Shown: positions 23,776 through 34,450 of the stretch, piece after piece
How positions within the stretch are numbered: the stretch's first letter is position 1
Layout of the letters: each line of letters opens with the position of its first letter
Source of the DNA: Ashinkailepas kermadecensis
Lineage: Eukaryota; Arthropoda; Thecostraca; Neolepadidae
NCBI GenBank assembly: GCA_034440615.1
Contig: JAOTOM010004003.1
Span: 145,683-209,682 of the forward strand
Reading direction: 5' to 3'
Length of the DNA stretch: 64,000 bases
Translations under genes and position numbers: made by a program
Notes under the pieces: model-generated
The model's database searches: none
The model's input: the letters and a program-made list of their open reading frames with translations, nothing else
What the model was told of the DNA's origin: nothing

Positions 23776-23814
23776 GGCACCAGCCTATCTCGAATAGGCT
23801 GGTGCCTATTCGAG
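23776..23814. repeat. Overlapping perfect inverted repeats
   Basis: GGCACCAGCCTA (23776-23787) pairs with TAGGCTGGTGCC (23795-23806) across a 7-base loop. The alternative pair CTCGAATAGGC (23789-23799) and GCCTATTCGAG (23804-23814) overlaps it. The two hairpins exclude each other. A switch-like use is pure speculation; it may simply be slippage debris. Confidence 0.88.
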
Positions 23815-23837
23815 AACCGTGACGCTGCCCATACTGC

Positions 23838-23840
<3 letters not shown>

Positions 23841-23885
<45 letters not shown>
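23841..23885. repeat. (AT)n microsatellite
   Basis: An uninterrupted AT dinucleotide tract. Confidence 0.97.
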
Positions 23886-23887
<2 letters not shown>

Positions 23888-24788
23888 CATACACTTTGAC
23901 GCATGCATCTGCATGAGTATACGTCTATCCATATCGATCGAGCCGGAACATCATCTGTCAGCGCCACTTGACGTATAGATAAAAATGGCAAATGGTGATG
24001 TGTACTCGTGTGTACGGCACTGAATATTCGGTACTTATCGCCAGATGTTTAAGCGACGAGCACATATTTAGTATCCATTGACAAGCTCGGATCAAGCGGA
24101 TGAGGTGCCAAGTGGACGGGAGATACCCACAAATCCACTACTAAGATTCCGCCTGCCTTCTCTCCAGTTGTAAATTCGCGTCAGAACAAGAAGTGAAACA
24201 CATCGCCGGCACGCGCTAACACTGGCTGACGCCCTTGCATGCAGCGACCGCCCGTTCCGACGTGCATCCCCGGGATCACCATCCTCGGCCGATCCGACGA
24301 GTATCGTCGTGCAGCGACGAACGCTGCGTTGGGGTCGAGACGGGCCGATTCGGCGGGTCGATGACTTGTTTTGAACAGCCCGCGATCGGACCCACTACAC
24401 CAACGCCGCTCTCGCGCGTCGTTTCGACGGCGACGTTTGTGCCGCGGACTGTTCCTGTCAGCCGCAATGTTAGCGATGCCGTGACGCGGCGTGATTATGA
24501 TTTCAAGCTCTCTCAGACTTGCTAATCTCAGCCCCGAACCAGGCCCGAACGACCGATTCGGCTGGCCGCCACGAGGCAGTTCCGACTGCCGGCGGTCCCG
24601 ACTGCCGGCGGTCATCTCCGTCCACTGCCTCTGCGCTGCTCTTCGCCTCTTCGTACCGTCGCCGGCCGCCCCTGTGCGTCATGCACGCCGCCTTATTTAC
24701 GACTCACGGCGTCATAAAGACACGCCGCTCCGTCAAACACGCCGCCAGTTATTTCCCGCGGGACTCGTGCCGACATTAACAAGTTTTT
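23886..24788. other. Anonymous, CpG-rich to the right
   Basis: GC content rises sharply from about 24190. Frames on both strands reflect composition, and no domain is recognised. Confidence 0.45.
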
Positions 24789-24834
24789 CCGCGCCAAACT
24801 TGCCGGCTTCCTTTGGCGGCTAAGTTTGGCGCGG
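24789..24834. promoter_or_regulatory. Inverted pair of E2F-like sites
   Basis: CCGCGCCAAACTT (24789-24801) and AAGTTTGGCGCGG (24822-24834) are perfect reverse complements separated by 20 bp. Each half contains the TTTGGCGC core recognised by E2F-family factors. They lie in a CpG-rich block, which would suit a housekeeping promoter. No transcript or adjacent exon is recognised, so regulatory use is inferred. Confidence 0.35.
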
Positions 24835-26038
24835 TAAGCCGGCGCGGCCGTCTGTCGGGCGATATGGGCGCCGGTGGGCGGCCCGGGTCGTTAGCGGCCG
24901 CCGCTCAGGTGTCGACGGCTCAGTTGGACGCTCGCTGGGCCGGCGGACGCGGCGCGGTCGAGCCCGTATTCGAGCCGTGCCTCACGTTTGCCGGCGGGTG
25001 GTGCGGATCCGGCGACGCTCCCGCCGGCTATGTATTTCTGACGACGTTTCATCGCGCGAGTTATGGTGTGATCATGTGCCCAGCAACCCGCTGACGGCGG
25101 TTTCAGTTCGCACCAAACTTTTGCTACCTTCGCTTCCAAATACAAGAAAGATGTTACAGGGTTATGCCGAGGAATAGGACTAGGTCGAGCATCGGGAAAT
25201 ACCACTGGCCACCAGATCAAGATGATGAAATGGACCGGCTGATGCAGAAAGAGAAGTCACTGAGTGTCGGGACGCTATTGTTGCCAGACTGCAATGTAAT
25301 GGCCTTAAGGGACAAAACAAGTGTAACCAAACCCAGAAGTCATTTAAGTATCTGCTTGGATACAAATATTCGCTTGAAATGATAAATGAACCCACAAAGG
25401 AAATGAGATCTAATACTTACATATGCTAATTTTTAATGCGAAATGTAAGTATAGGAGAGACCCTGGGAGATAATGATCATGATATTAGTTTTATGTATGC
25501 TGAATATGGCGGTAAGTAGAATTGACACTTAGTACAGCCTGGACTCGGATTCCCAAGTTTGTTCAAGATAACTATGATCAGTTCAGGATATTCCTTGATG
25601 AAATTCATTCGGAAGAGTTATTATTAGATGAATATGATGCATAGATGCATGCATAGATGCATAGATGCATATGAAATGTGGAAAGTCCGAAAAGGTATGC
25701 TACTTCAATGTGAGGAAAGCCCCATTACCACTCGACATATGAGAATGAACAGAGTGGGACGCCCTGCGTGGCTGACTTGGGATATAACACAATTCACCGT
25801 ATTAAAGAAGTAAGCAATAAAGAACTACACCTTAGCTGGAGGCTAACCTAGGGGCATATTCAATAGCTAGCAACAAAGGGTACCTGTATGTCTAGCAGAA
25901 ATTGGATTAGCTGGTGACTGTTAAGCAGGAAATGCTAAAACCTTTAACTTTACAAAGGCAAATCTAATAAATATATTACGTAGCCACTGGAGATAGGTGG
26001 TTTAATTACTTGTTGAGGATTGCGGTAGATTTAGCCCA
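24835..26038. other. CpG-rich then AT-rich spacer; possible decayed coding remnant
   Basis: 24835-25090 is CpG-rich. From about 25140 to 25700 the plus strand gives Lys/Asn/Glu-rich translation in shifting frames, for example a 72-residue frame at 25164-25382. It could be a decayed mobile-element gene, but no diagnostic motif is seen. GATGCATA repeats lie at 25633-25672. Confidence 0.35.
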
Positions 26039-26049
26039 GGTAGACGCCT

Positions 26050-26144
26050 CTCAATCCCGCGGTCCACCGGCGAAACAGTGTGGGCGGCGCCATTAGCCGT
26101 GAATGTGCATAAAGTGCGTCGTGAACAACCAAATAAACAAACAA
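26050..26144 (+). mobile_element. 5'-truncated retroposon tail with target duplication
   Basis: A 95-bp stretch ends in an A-rich CAAATAAACAAACAA tail. It is flanked by GGTAGACGCCT (26039-26049) and GGTAGATGCCT (26145-26155), an 11-bp duplication with one mismatch. This is the pattern left by a LINE or SINE copy that was truncated on insertion. The tail resembles the 3' end of the LINE at 60320-63305, so the same machinery may have made it. Confidence 0.6.
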
Positions 26145-26170
26145 GGTAGATGCCTGTGGCTCTTACTAAG

Positions 26171-26345
26171 CCAGCTTTATCCCTTGGGGTTAGAACTGCG
26201 ATATGAACCCCACTGCCGATGTCCTTTGGGATAATGGCTGCGATATGAACCCCACTGTGTCAATGTCCTTTGGGTTAGGGCTGCAATAGGAACCACACTG
26301 TGTCGATATCTTTTGGGGTTAGGGCTGTGATATGAACCGTACTGT
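26171..26345. repeat. ~52-bp diverged tandem repeat, 3-4 copies
   Basis: Units share GATATGAACCCCACTGTGTC and CCTTTGGGTTAGGGCTG with several substitutions per copy. Confidence 0.88.
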
Positions 26346-27119
26346 GTCGACTCAAATTTTGCTGCACTTCGCGCATGGGTGCGAGGATGATTTTGTTTTC
26401 AATCCATCAGAAGTAAAACGCAAGATGATTTTATATGTAGGAAATTATGGTTGGAAATAATGGATGATCGGAACGATCTCTTCAACAAGATTGACAGGTG
26501 TGACAGCATATTAAAATGTTTGGGATAAAAGTCATCTTTTTTATGCATTCACCATAGAGGCAGTCTCAAGACCAGAACGTACTATCTATTTCATGTTCTC
26601 CGATATATTGATGGCACAGGTATGCCCCTGCTCCCGGTAACCTGCAGCTTGTTACATTCATGCTAAAATTACTTGATCGTGATGTTCGTAGGTGGATCAT
26701 GTTTGTACCACATGTGTGTCGCAAGTGCACTGGTTTCAACAGTATGTAATTTGGTGTTAATTTCGAGCCTCTTATGTCTGAAATTTGTGGAGATGAGACT
26801 GATCTATACCGTGATGGGAGTTAATACCGGATCCGTCAAATTCGGTTCCACTATCCCGTCACTGGCCCATTTTATCTTCACCAGTGACATCTATCGTGGA
26901 CATCTATCGTTGCGTTGTGACAAAACAGGCTGATTGGGATGTCCTCTGTTCTTGGGTGTAGGAACGATTGAAGTCGACAGTGCATCGACCCTACCAACGA
27001 CACGGCTGTCCTAACTCTGGGAGAAACTGAGGTCGGATTTACGGAGAAAGGCGTGCAAGTATGCAGGGAAGGATGCGTTCAATTTCGGCCATTGTCTCAG
27101 CAACTGCCAAAATCCTTGG
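26346..27119. other. Anonymous spacer
   Basis: AT-leaning unique sequence. An 86-residue frame at 26673-26933 has a hydrophobic start but no family resemblance. Confidence 0.45.
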
Positions 27120-27440
27120 TTGCGTTTGTGTCAAGTCCTGGCCGTAGTCACCAGACGCGCCCGGTTCGCCCCGTGCGTGCGTCACCGGCCGGGCCGCCGC
27201 ACATCGCCATTGGCGGACGTGAGTCACGTGACCAATCTGCCGGTCACGGCTGAGCGGGCGCGCTCACAAGCTCCGCCATCTGGCCGGCGGACCGCGGCGT
27301 CACGTGACTCCAGGTGACCGGCGCAGGACCGCTGGTCTGACGGCCGCGTCACGACACGTCACGACGCGTCACGTGCTGTCTCTGTGGCTCGGTCAGACAT
27401 CCCGGGCGGCGGTCATGGTCGCCTGCGCTTGGATGGCCGC
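27120..27440. promoter_or_regulatory. CpG-rich block with clustered GTCACGTG E-boxes
   Basis: GTCACGTGAC occurs twice (27223-27232 and 27299-27308) and GTCACGTGC once (27368-27376). Inverted and direct CCAAT boxes (CCATTGG at 27208-27214, CCAAT at 27232-27236) lie beside the first. In animals GTCACGTGAC is the site of USF/TFE/MITF-type bHLH-ZIP factors, and CCAAT boxes are common in TATA-less promoters. No adjacent exon is recognised, so promoter function is inferred from sites alone. Confidence 0.35.
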
Positions 27441-28295
27441 GCCGATAGACGAGATCGTTTTTTGGGTGTTATCTCATTCATAGGGAAGATTAGCAGCAGC
27501 ATTCGAGGGCGGGGGTTGATGTCAGGCGAACAAGTGCAGCTGACAGAAGTAATATTGTCCGAGATGGAGATTCATTCTTTTTATATTTTCATTTTCATTT
27601 TCCTTTGGTGTAGTTTACTTTCCTCCTCTTTATGGTATATGATATTTGATATATCCTGCATCTGATATATGGTATACGATATTATGTATTATATATGATT
27701 GACATATTAATGATTGATATATTGATATACAACTATGAAAAGCATAGTGGACAAGCCATTTAGACTGAATAATCTTGTATTCAAATTATAAGATGTACAG
27801 TGGGAAGATGGGAAATTATGTGGGTGATGAATGGGATTGATATAGGTGAGTCACGCTTGTTTTGTTCGATCACGAGTGTGTTACGCAAGATCGAGTGAAC
27901 GAGGCTAGATATGCTGAGGTAGACAGCTTCTTTAGAACTCTGGATATAGTATTCATTGGGGTGTTTCAGTATTTTTTTTATAGTATTATAGTACTTCCCA
28001 TTGCGTGCTTAACCCAGACGCCCATGCGGCTCTTAAGTCTTAACACTTGACGACTTCATTACATATGTCTCCATGAAATATGGGTAGCTTTTGGGGTCAT
28101 TTACATACGGGTCTCTCCAAGGCACATACAATGGCGCCCCTACATTCAATCTCCGCTGGTGTGTGCGTAGAAGATTCACAGGAAACGAATTGCCTGAAGA
28201 CGCGAGATTCGGTGGCGAAATACTGCAGCCCACATCCCTGCGTTGGCTGCGACTGGACTGTGCGTGCGTCAGCTGCAGGCCAGCGCCAGAGATGC
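27441..28295. other. Anonymous AT-rich spacer
   Basis: A run of short ATATGATAT-type sequence at 27640-27730; otherwise unique. No gene recognised. Confidence 0.45.
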
Positions 28296-28454
28296 CAGTT
28301 TTGCCACGGACACCCACCGCCGTGTACGGACGCTCCGCCGCCCCTCGTCAGTTTTGCCACGGACACCCACCGCCGTGTACGGACGCTCCGCCGCCCCTCG
28401 TCAGTTTTGCCGCGGACACCCACCGCCGTGTACGGACGCTCCGCCGCCCCTCGT
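28296..28454. repeat. 53-bp minisatellite, 3 copies
   Basis: Three almost identical units beginning CAGTTTTGCCACGGACACCC; the last has CGCGG in place of CACGG. Confidence 0.95.
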
Positions 28455-29591
28455 CAGAACGTGCATTGGTGTTGCTGACTGCTGATGACTGGACGCTCTC
28501 GTGCCGACGACGCCGACGTTTCACAGACAGGCATCACCGGACGGCTCGTCTCATTGGAGCCCAGGATTGCCGCGCGCTGCCAAGGAGAGCTCTGGCTGTG
28601 GAAGTCGGAACTGACAGAAACGGGGAGCATTCATAACTTCCAAGGTTCATTTACTGTTCATGATCTCCAAAGCTCACGACCTACAAGGATCATGGTCCCC
28701 TGTGAAGCAGGCGTGCATCAGTTCTGCCAGTCAACCGGTACAATCCTGCAATCTCATAGCGGAACTTACGGTTTCCAACGTCCAAACCCGGCGTGTGGGA
28801 TCGATCCCACCCGGCGTGTGGGATCGTCCTGCAACGTGCGCTCAGCTCTTGTTCACCTCGTTAAATCAACTTGGCATAGGTGCGATTGCAGGTACCACTG
28901 CAAAGAGCTCATTGTTCAGTGGTGCAGGTACGCCGATAGCGAATGACTTCAGATGATAACGGCAGCCGGCACCGGTTTCCTGTCATCGACTTCGACACAG
29001 GCTGGCTGTACAGAACACATCGGTTCCCTGCCGTCAACTTCGACACAGGCTGGCGGTACACCGGCTTACCCCTCGGCGAATGCGGCTCTGGCTTTCTTTC
29101 CATTTGAGCTCTCCCCGCCTTTCGCGTTGCTATGTTACATTATGTTTGCCAGGCACTGGACCAGACACTGGACCCCCTGGGTCGACTGCAGTACATCCGA
29201 CGGATTCTGTTAAATTTCGCCCGATATGCTTATGTCGTGTAGGATTTGGCTGATTGTTCCACACAAAATAGGGCAATGGCAAACCATTTTTCAACTCGAT
29301 TTAAAGATTGTTAGTCCAAATTCTTGCTTTACAGATCGTGGTCCTGTCTCTAAGCGGAGCTTGTCGCCTGAACGCTTGGCCCATCATCCAATCCATGAAC
29401 TACAGTTGAACGCAGAATTTTCACCGAGAGTTGAGCGTGCCGTCCATGCAGCGACACGGGCGGGCCAGCTGCCAGCTGACTCCTAGTCGAGAGCTAAATG
29501 CGAACGCGTGAAGCGACCCGAACCTGCCTTGCCAGCGACTCGAACCCTGCCTTGCCAGGACAAAGGAGGCCAATGCAAGCCAGCGCTGTTA
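28455..29591. other. Anonymous spacer with small duplications
   Basis: A perfect 16-bp palindrome GTGGGATCGATCCCAC lies at 28795-28810, inside a short repeat of CCGGCGTGTGGGATCG. A ~60-bp imperfect duplication containing CTTCGACACAGGCTGGC occurs at about 28975-29062. No gene recognised. Confidence 0.5.
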
Positions 29592-29790
29592 CCATCTGCG
29601 CTGGGGCGGCCATTCTGCCGACATTCTCAGTATGTTTCATGTTTATGTTATATCGGTGCCATCTGCGCTGGGGCGGCCATTCTGCCGACATTCTCAGCAT
29701 GCTTCATGTTTATGTTATGTCGGTGCCATCTGCGCTGGGGCGGCCATTCTGCCGACATTCTCAGCATGCTTCATGTTTGTTATGTCGGTG
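29592..29790. repeat. 67-bp minisatellite, 3 copies
   Basis: Units start CCATCTGCGCTGGGGCGGCC and end TTATGTCGGTG. The third has lost three bases of TTTATG. Confidence 0.95.
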
Positions 29791-31954
29791 CCCTTTGGTG
29801 AGCGTATCGCTCTGGATAGCTTTTTGGAAGGAAATGCTATAGTGCGCGGGTGTTATGGCTCAGTTTGGGGTCCGAAATATTGTACTGCGCGGGTCTTATG
29901 TCTCGCAATTTGGTGTCGCCGTGGTCTTAGAGTTGTCGGCTTGTATTGTTGGCTGAAACTACCCATATTTTCGGAGGAACATAGCGCGATCCTTACCTTC
30001 TAATTTACTATTCAGCTGTAATTCGGGCCGATTCAATAGCTCTGCCGGGCCCGTCGTGTGTGCAGAGATGAGAGTTGTCATTGCTACACTGGTGCGTCAT
30101 CAATCATCACGTGTAATTCGTACCGTGGAGAGGCTGGCTATGCCGCTGGACAAGGAGAATGTGCTCTCCTGTGTACTCTGAGTGCCAGCGGCTGCTTCTT
30201 GGAGCCATTGAGCGCCTTCCCAGACCGTTTCAGTCTTGGAAGGTTCTCCTGCTTTTGGCGATGAAAGACGAGTGTTCATGATCGGATGGCGTCAGCTGAG
30301 TTTGATTGATGACGACTGACCTCATTCAATTCACATTCGTCCTCACTTTGGAGCTGCCTCAGCGTCATCGGAAATAGCAGGGCTTGGCAGTCATTTTGTG
30401 ATGTACAGAGATCGATTGGCAGTCATTTTGTGATGTAGAGAGATCGATTGCATAACATCACATTGCGCATCATTCGCTGATGCCTGAAAGGAAACCATAC
30501 ACAATTTTATTTACGATAATTTATGTGTATATATATATATATATATAATGTACGTGTACGTGTATATATAATTTGTGTGTATGTTTGAGTGCGTATACAT
30601 AGATATTGATGGGATTCTCAGATCCTGTACCTCTCAGCTAGCTACTGGTTTCATTCGGGACGCAGGGCATCCGTTGGATATGATATGTGCAGTTCAATGG
30701 TAACGCCTTTAAATCTTGTCAATCGATCATCGGGCACTGGGTACCTACATCACGCATTTCGTTGGCAGCATTCAGCCGTCGTTCGGCGCAGCATTTGACT
30801 GATGCATTCTGTACTACGGTACTTGCATTTCACGAAGAAATGACAAGTCCTACAGCACGGCACGGTTAGTCAGCTGTAAGCCCACGTGCACATGCCAGGC
30901 CATGGAGTGATACGCCGCGACTCCACTCGGTTTTATGGTCGCCATTAAGCTGTGATATTGGTGTCCAAACTCAATGAGCCTACTTTGACGTCTATAACTA
31001 AGACTAGCCGACGCGATCAAATGTGAGTGGCGGGTTGAAGCTGCCAACACGGCAAAGACAGGCATATGCAATGCCTTCGGGCCTCGCGCGTTTAACCTGC
31101 GTCACACCACCAGAACCCTATTAGCAGTAGTCGCGAGTTCAGACCCAGTTGTTCCTAAGGTTATTATCATTATGGGTACATGGCTACACACGCACACAGG
31201 TTGTCAGCTGACTCCGGTGGTCAACATTGCGTGGATTGTGACATGGCTAATGAGCAATCGTCTGTAAGTTTCGTCAGATTAATTTGCGCACGCAATGTTA
31301 AGAGCATTAAATGTTATTTCATCCAGTGTGAAATAGTCGACCTGCGCACACATAATATGCCTCCATGTTAAGGTTTCATTTCCTATGTATTTGGTTTGCA
31401 GGCGCCGAATGACTGCCACATAAACAACAAAATAAACGGGACTACTTTTTGTTTCTTTCGGGCACAGTGTGCTTGACCGAAAGGTCAGCTCGGTAATGTA
31501 CGGACGCTGCTGAGCCTGTGGTGTTACAGGGTGGATCAGGAATGTTTGTGGGGGTACAATTCCTCGGAGGGACGCATTCGGCGGGCAGAATCGGTCAGTG
31601 GGGATGGGAATGCATCGAGGCATACTGAACTGAACTGAAAACCTTTTCGACTCAAATGGGGCGCGTTTTCCTCCGAAAAATCTGTCGATCAGGGGGTGAT
31701 GCGCGCAAGCTTTCCTGAAGGTCGACTTTCCCGGCCGGAGGGGCGCCACCTTTCCATGGGGGGCATATGCCCCCAGTGCCCTCTGTATGTACCTATGTGG
31801 TGTTACCGTTTGCTACCGGTGGTATGTGGTGTTACCGGTTTTGTGTTTCACAATGACTGGCTACCTGTTGCCGGCCATTCAGCCTGTACAGTGTACACGT
31901 GTCGACTGCCACGTGTAGGGGAGAGTTGTGACCGGGCCTGCTCGTCTCCGGCAG
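29791..31954. other. Anonymous spacer upstream of the GalNAc-transferase exon
   Basis: Contains a 36-bp duplication with GGCAGTCATTTTGTGATGTA at 30386-30449, an AT/GT microsatellite at 30526-30570 and a retroposon-like A-rich tail at about 31420-31436. Given the exon that follows, part of it may be intron. No further exon was recognised. Confidence 0.5.
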
Positions 31955-32121
31955 GTGTCGCGAGTACCAGTACCGGTCCGAGCTGCCGGACACGGCCGTC
32001 GTCATCTGCTTCCACAACGAGGCGTGGTCGGTGCTGCTGCGCACCGTACATTCGGTCATCGACCGGTCCCCGGAACACCTGCTCAAGGAGGTTATCCTCG
32101 TGGACGACTTCTCCGACATGG
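31955..32121 (+). CDS. Internal exon of a polypeptide N-acetylgalactosaminyltransferase
   Basis: A 167-bp exon with one base before and one base after 55 codons. It is preceded by a pyrimidine-bearing acceptor (CTCGTCTCCGGCAG) and followed by the donor GGTCAGT. The peptide starts [18 protein letters not shown] and includes [16 protein letters not shown] and a VILVDDFSD end. This is the N-terminal part of the GT-A (GT2-type) catalytic domain of the GALNT/pgant family, which transfers GalNAc from UDP-GalNAc to Ser/Thr in the Golgi to begin mucin-type O-glycosylation. FHNEAWS lies in the nucleotide-sugar-binding fold and VILVDD in the strand leading to substrate contacts. The DxH and ricin-lectin parts should lie on other exons, none of which I recognise in the window. 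The exon is intact, with no stop. A lone duplicated exon or pseudogene fragment remains possible, but intact splice sites argue for a functional gene with large introns. Confidence 0.85.
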
Positions 32122-32164
32122 GTCAGTGTCGATACGGCATCCCGGCCGTCGTGGGCTGTGATTG

Positions 32165-32830
32165 GGCAGAACGTACTCGCCCCCACTCCACTCCGACTCC
32201 AACCCGACACTACTCCAATCCAACTCCAGTCCAACTCCAACTCCACTACGATGCAATTTGAATACAATTTCAATCACAATCCAAATCCAAATATAATCCA
32301 AATCACAAAACAAGTACAATTCGAGTACAATTAAAGTACAATTAAAGTACAATTCAGTTACAATTCCAATTAGATTACAATTCGATTGCAATTCGATTAC
32401 AATTCGATTACAATTACAATTCAATTACAACTTAATTACAATTAAATTGAAATTAAATTTCAATTTAGTTGCAATTCAATTGTACTTCAATTGTAATTCA
32501 ATTACAATTGAAGTATAGTTCAATTACAATTCAATTATAATTCAACCACAATTCAATTACAATCCCAATACCAATACGAATACAATCGCAATGCAATCCC
32601 AATGCAGTTCCAATGCAATCCCAATTCAAATCAAATTCCGTTTCAAATCCAACTCAAATTCAAATCCAACACAAATTCAACTCAAATCGAACCCAAGTGC
32701 AACAAATCCAATTCTGATCCGATTTTGATCCAATTTTGATCTGATTTTAATCAAATTTTGATCCAATTTTGATCCAGTTCTGAACGAACTCTGATCCAAC
32801 TCCACTCCTACCCCTCTTCGATCTCACTCC
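32165..32830. repeat. Degenerate hexamer-type low-complexity tract
   Basis: About 650 bp of drifting 5-7-bp motifs. It begins as CAACTCCA-like sequence, passes through TACAATTCAA and CAATTACAAT forms and ends as ATCCAATTTTG and CCACTCC forms. It starts about 45 bp beyond the donor site of the GalNAc-transferase exon, so it is presumably intronic. Confidence 0.85.
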
Positions 32831-34118
32831 GACCGTAATGGCCCGGGCAGGAGATCGCCCCGGCGCGACCGCTCTTGACCGACATGGATGTCTGGACAGA
32901 CGGAGTCACACCCGGCCTCGCCGGTCGCGGCTCTCTCTACAGCTGTCGTGACCCTGAGAGGGCCGTTCGCGGGCGCCGGTGACGGCGGTCGACCTGCGGC
33001 CGTTCACGATGTCCGCAGTGGAGAGTTTCGCGCGCTGAGAGCTGCCGTTGGTGCGGCCGTTGCGGCAGCACGCCGCGCCTTGACCCACGTGCTGGCGGTG
33101 GCCGTGGCGGTGGCGGCCGGTCCGTTGACCCGCCGGCCCGCCGCACAAGACGCCGGGGCTTGCCTCGGAATCCGATGACGTCAGGATGGCGTGACGTCAC
33201 AGGGCTATTGTTCGCGCCGACGGGTCGTGCGACCCTGCGGTAGATGGGCGCCTGTGTCCGAGATGCGGCGGCATTGTCGTGGTTTCGTCACGTAGTGGTA
33301 CGTTTACGATTTGTCGACACTGGTATCTTCGGTGACGCTTGTGGCCACGGTGCCCATCCACGCCTGCTCTCGTCGCCTTTAGTGGCCGGTGATGACGTCA
33401 TTAGCCGTCAGAGCCAAGCGGTGCGCCGAAGATGTCGGACGACTGATTGTGGGGTTCGTGGATCGACAACCTCTAACGTCACGATGCTCATCGAGTTTGT
33501 GTTTGGGAAAGGCGTTTTCTAAACATACCTTGCACAACTTCGTCTCTAGCTTTCCTATTCATGTCATTAAGCTGCTCATCTGGCACATCTCGCCTTGCCC
33601 GGGGCCAAGTATGAGCCGTCTCGTTTGCCCTCAGCTGCCCTGGGCTGCTCTGGGCTGCTCTGTCTGCTCTGTCGAGGACGACTTGGGTGACTTCATGTGA
33701 GGAGGGGCAGCCCGGGGCCCGCTGCCAGCTGTCCGTGTGCTCGGCCATTCTCACCGATCTCGCAGATGTTGATAATAGCTGTGTCACTGTGGGAAGCCAA
33801 CGACCTCGCCAGATTCCCGGCGCGTGACTAGACTGTTGTTACGGCTCCCGTCTGCCCTGCCTTGCCCCTTCCACCGTACTGATGTTATCTGCATCCCGAA
33901 GCAGCACGCAAGTTAGTCACATCCGAGCATCAAGATCTAGTCCGTCTTGTGTGACGCTCTCGTTCTGCTGCAGAATGCAGAAGATCGCGTTAGCTACGAA
34001 GCTTCCTTGTAGCCACGAGGAAAAGTGGTGGTCGGAAGCTCGTGGTGTTCGTGAGGGGCTTAAAACAGTGCTTCATAATTCGAGCAGTGTTTGCGCCGGC
34101 GAACGTCGGCCGTAATCC
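32831..34118. other. Anonymous, CpG-rich at left
   Basis: Unique sequence. The left 600 bp are CpG-rich with open frames on both strands, for example 32888-33178, but no domain is recognised. Confidence 0.45.
33176..33400. promoter_or_regulatory. Three palindromic CRE sites
   Basis: TGACGTCA occurs at 33176-33183, 33192-33199 and 33393-33400. The first two are 16 bp apart from start to start. This octamer is the full CREB/ATF site of animals. The CpG-rich setting fits a promoter or enhancer. Function is inferred from the sites only. Confidence 0.35.
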
Positions 34119-34450
34119 TCACTGTGTGTGCCCGTTGGCGGTAGTCCACGCCGCGGGTGTCCGTTGGCGGTAATCCCGCCGTGGGTGTTTGTCCGCGGTA
34201 GTCCACGCCGCGGCTGTCCGTTGGCGATAATCCTCGCCGCGGGTGTCCGTTGGCGGTAATCCCGCCGTGGGTGTTTGTCCGCGGTAGTCCACGCCGCGGG
34301 TGTCCGTTGGCGGTAATCCCGCCGTGGGTGTTTGTCCGCGGTAGTCCACGCCGCGGGTGTCCGTTGGCGGTAATCCTCACCGCAGATGTCCGTTGGCGGT
34401 AATCCTCACAGCGGATGTCCGTTGGCGGTAATCCTCGCCGTGGGTGTCTT
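34119..34450. repeat. 28/29-bp minisatellite
   Basis: About 11 units. One form contains GTGTCCGTTGGCGGTAATCC and the other GTGTTTGTCCGCGGTAGTCC. The two forms partly alternate, giving a higher-order block. The minus strand encodes a Thr/Asn/Gly/His-rich frame by chance. Confidence 0.94.

Noticed and set aside
25164..25700. Decayed transposase or other gene
   Set aside because: Composition hints at coding in shifting frames, but no catalytic motif or conserved block could be identified.
32888..33200. Ala/Arg-rich open frames on both strands
   Set aside because: They follow the local high GC content; no start context or domain supports them.
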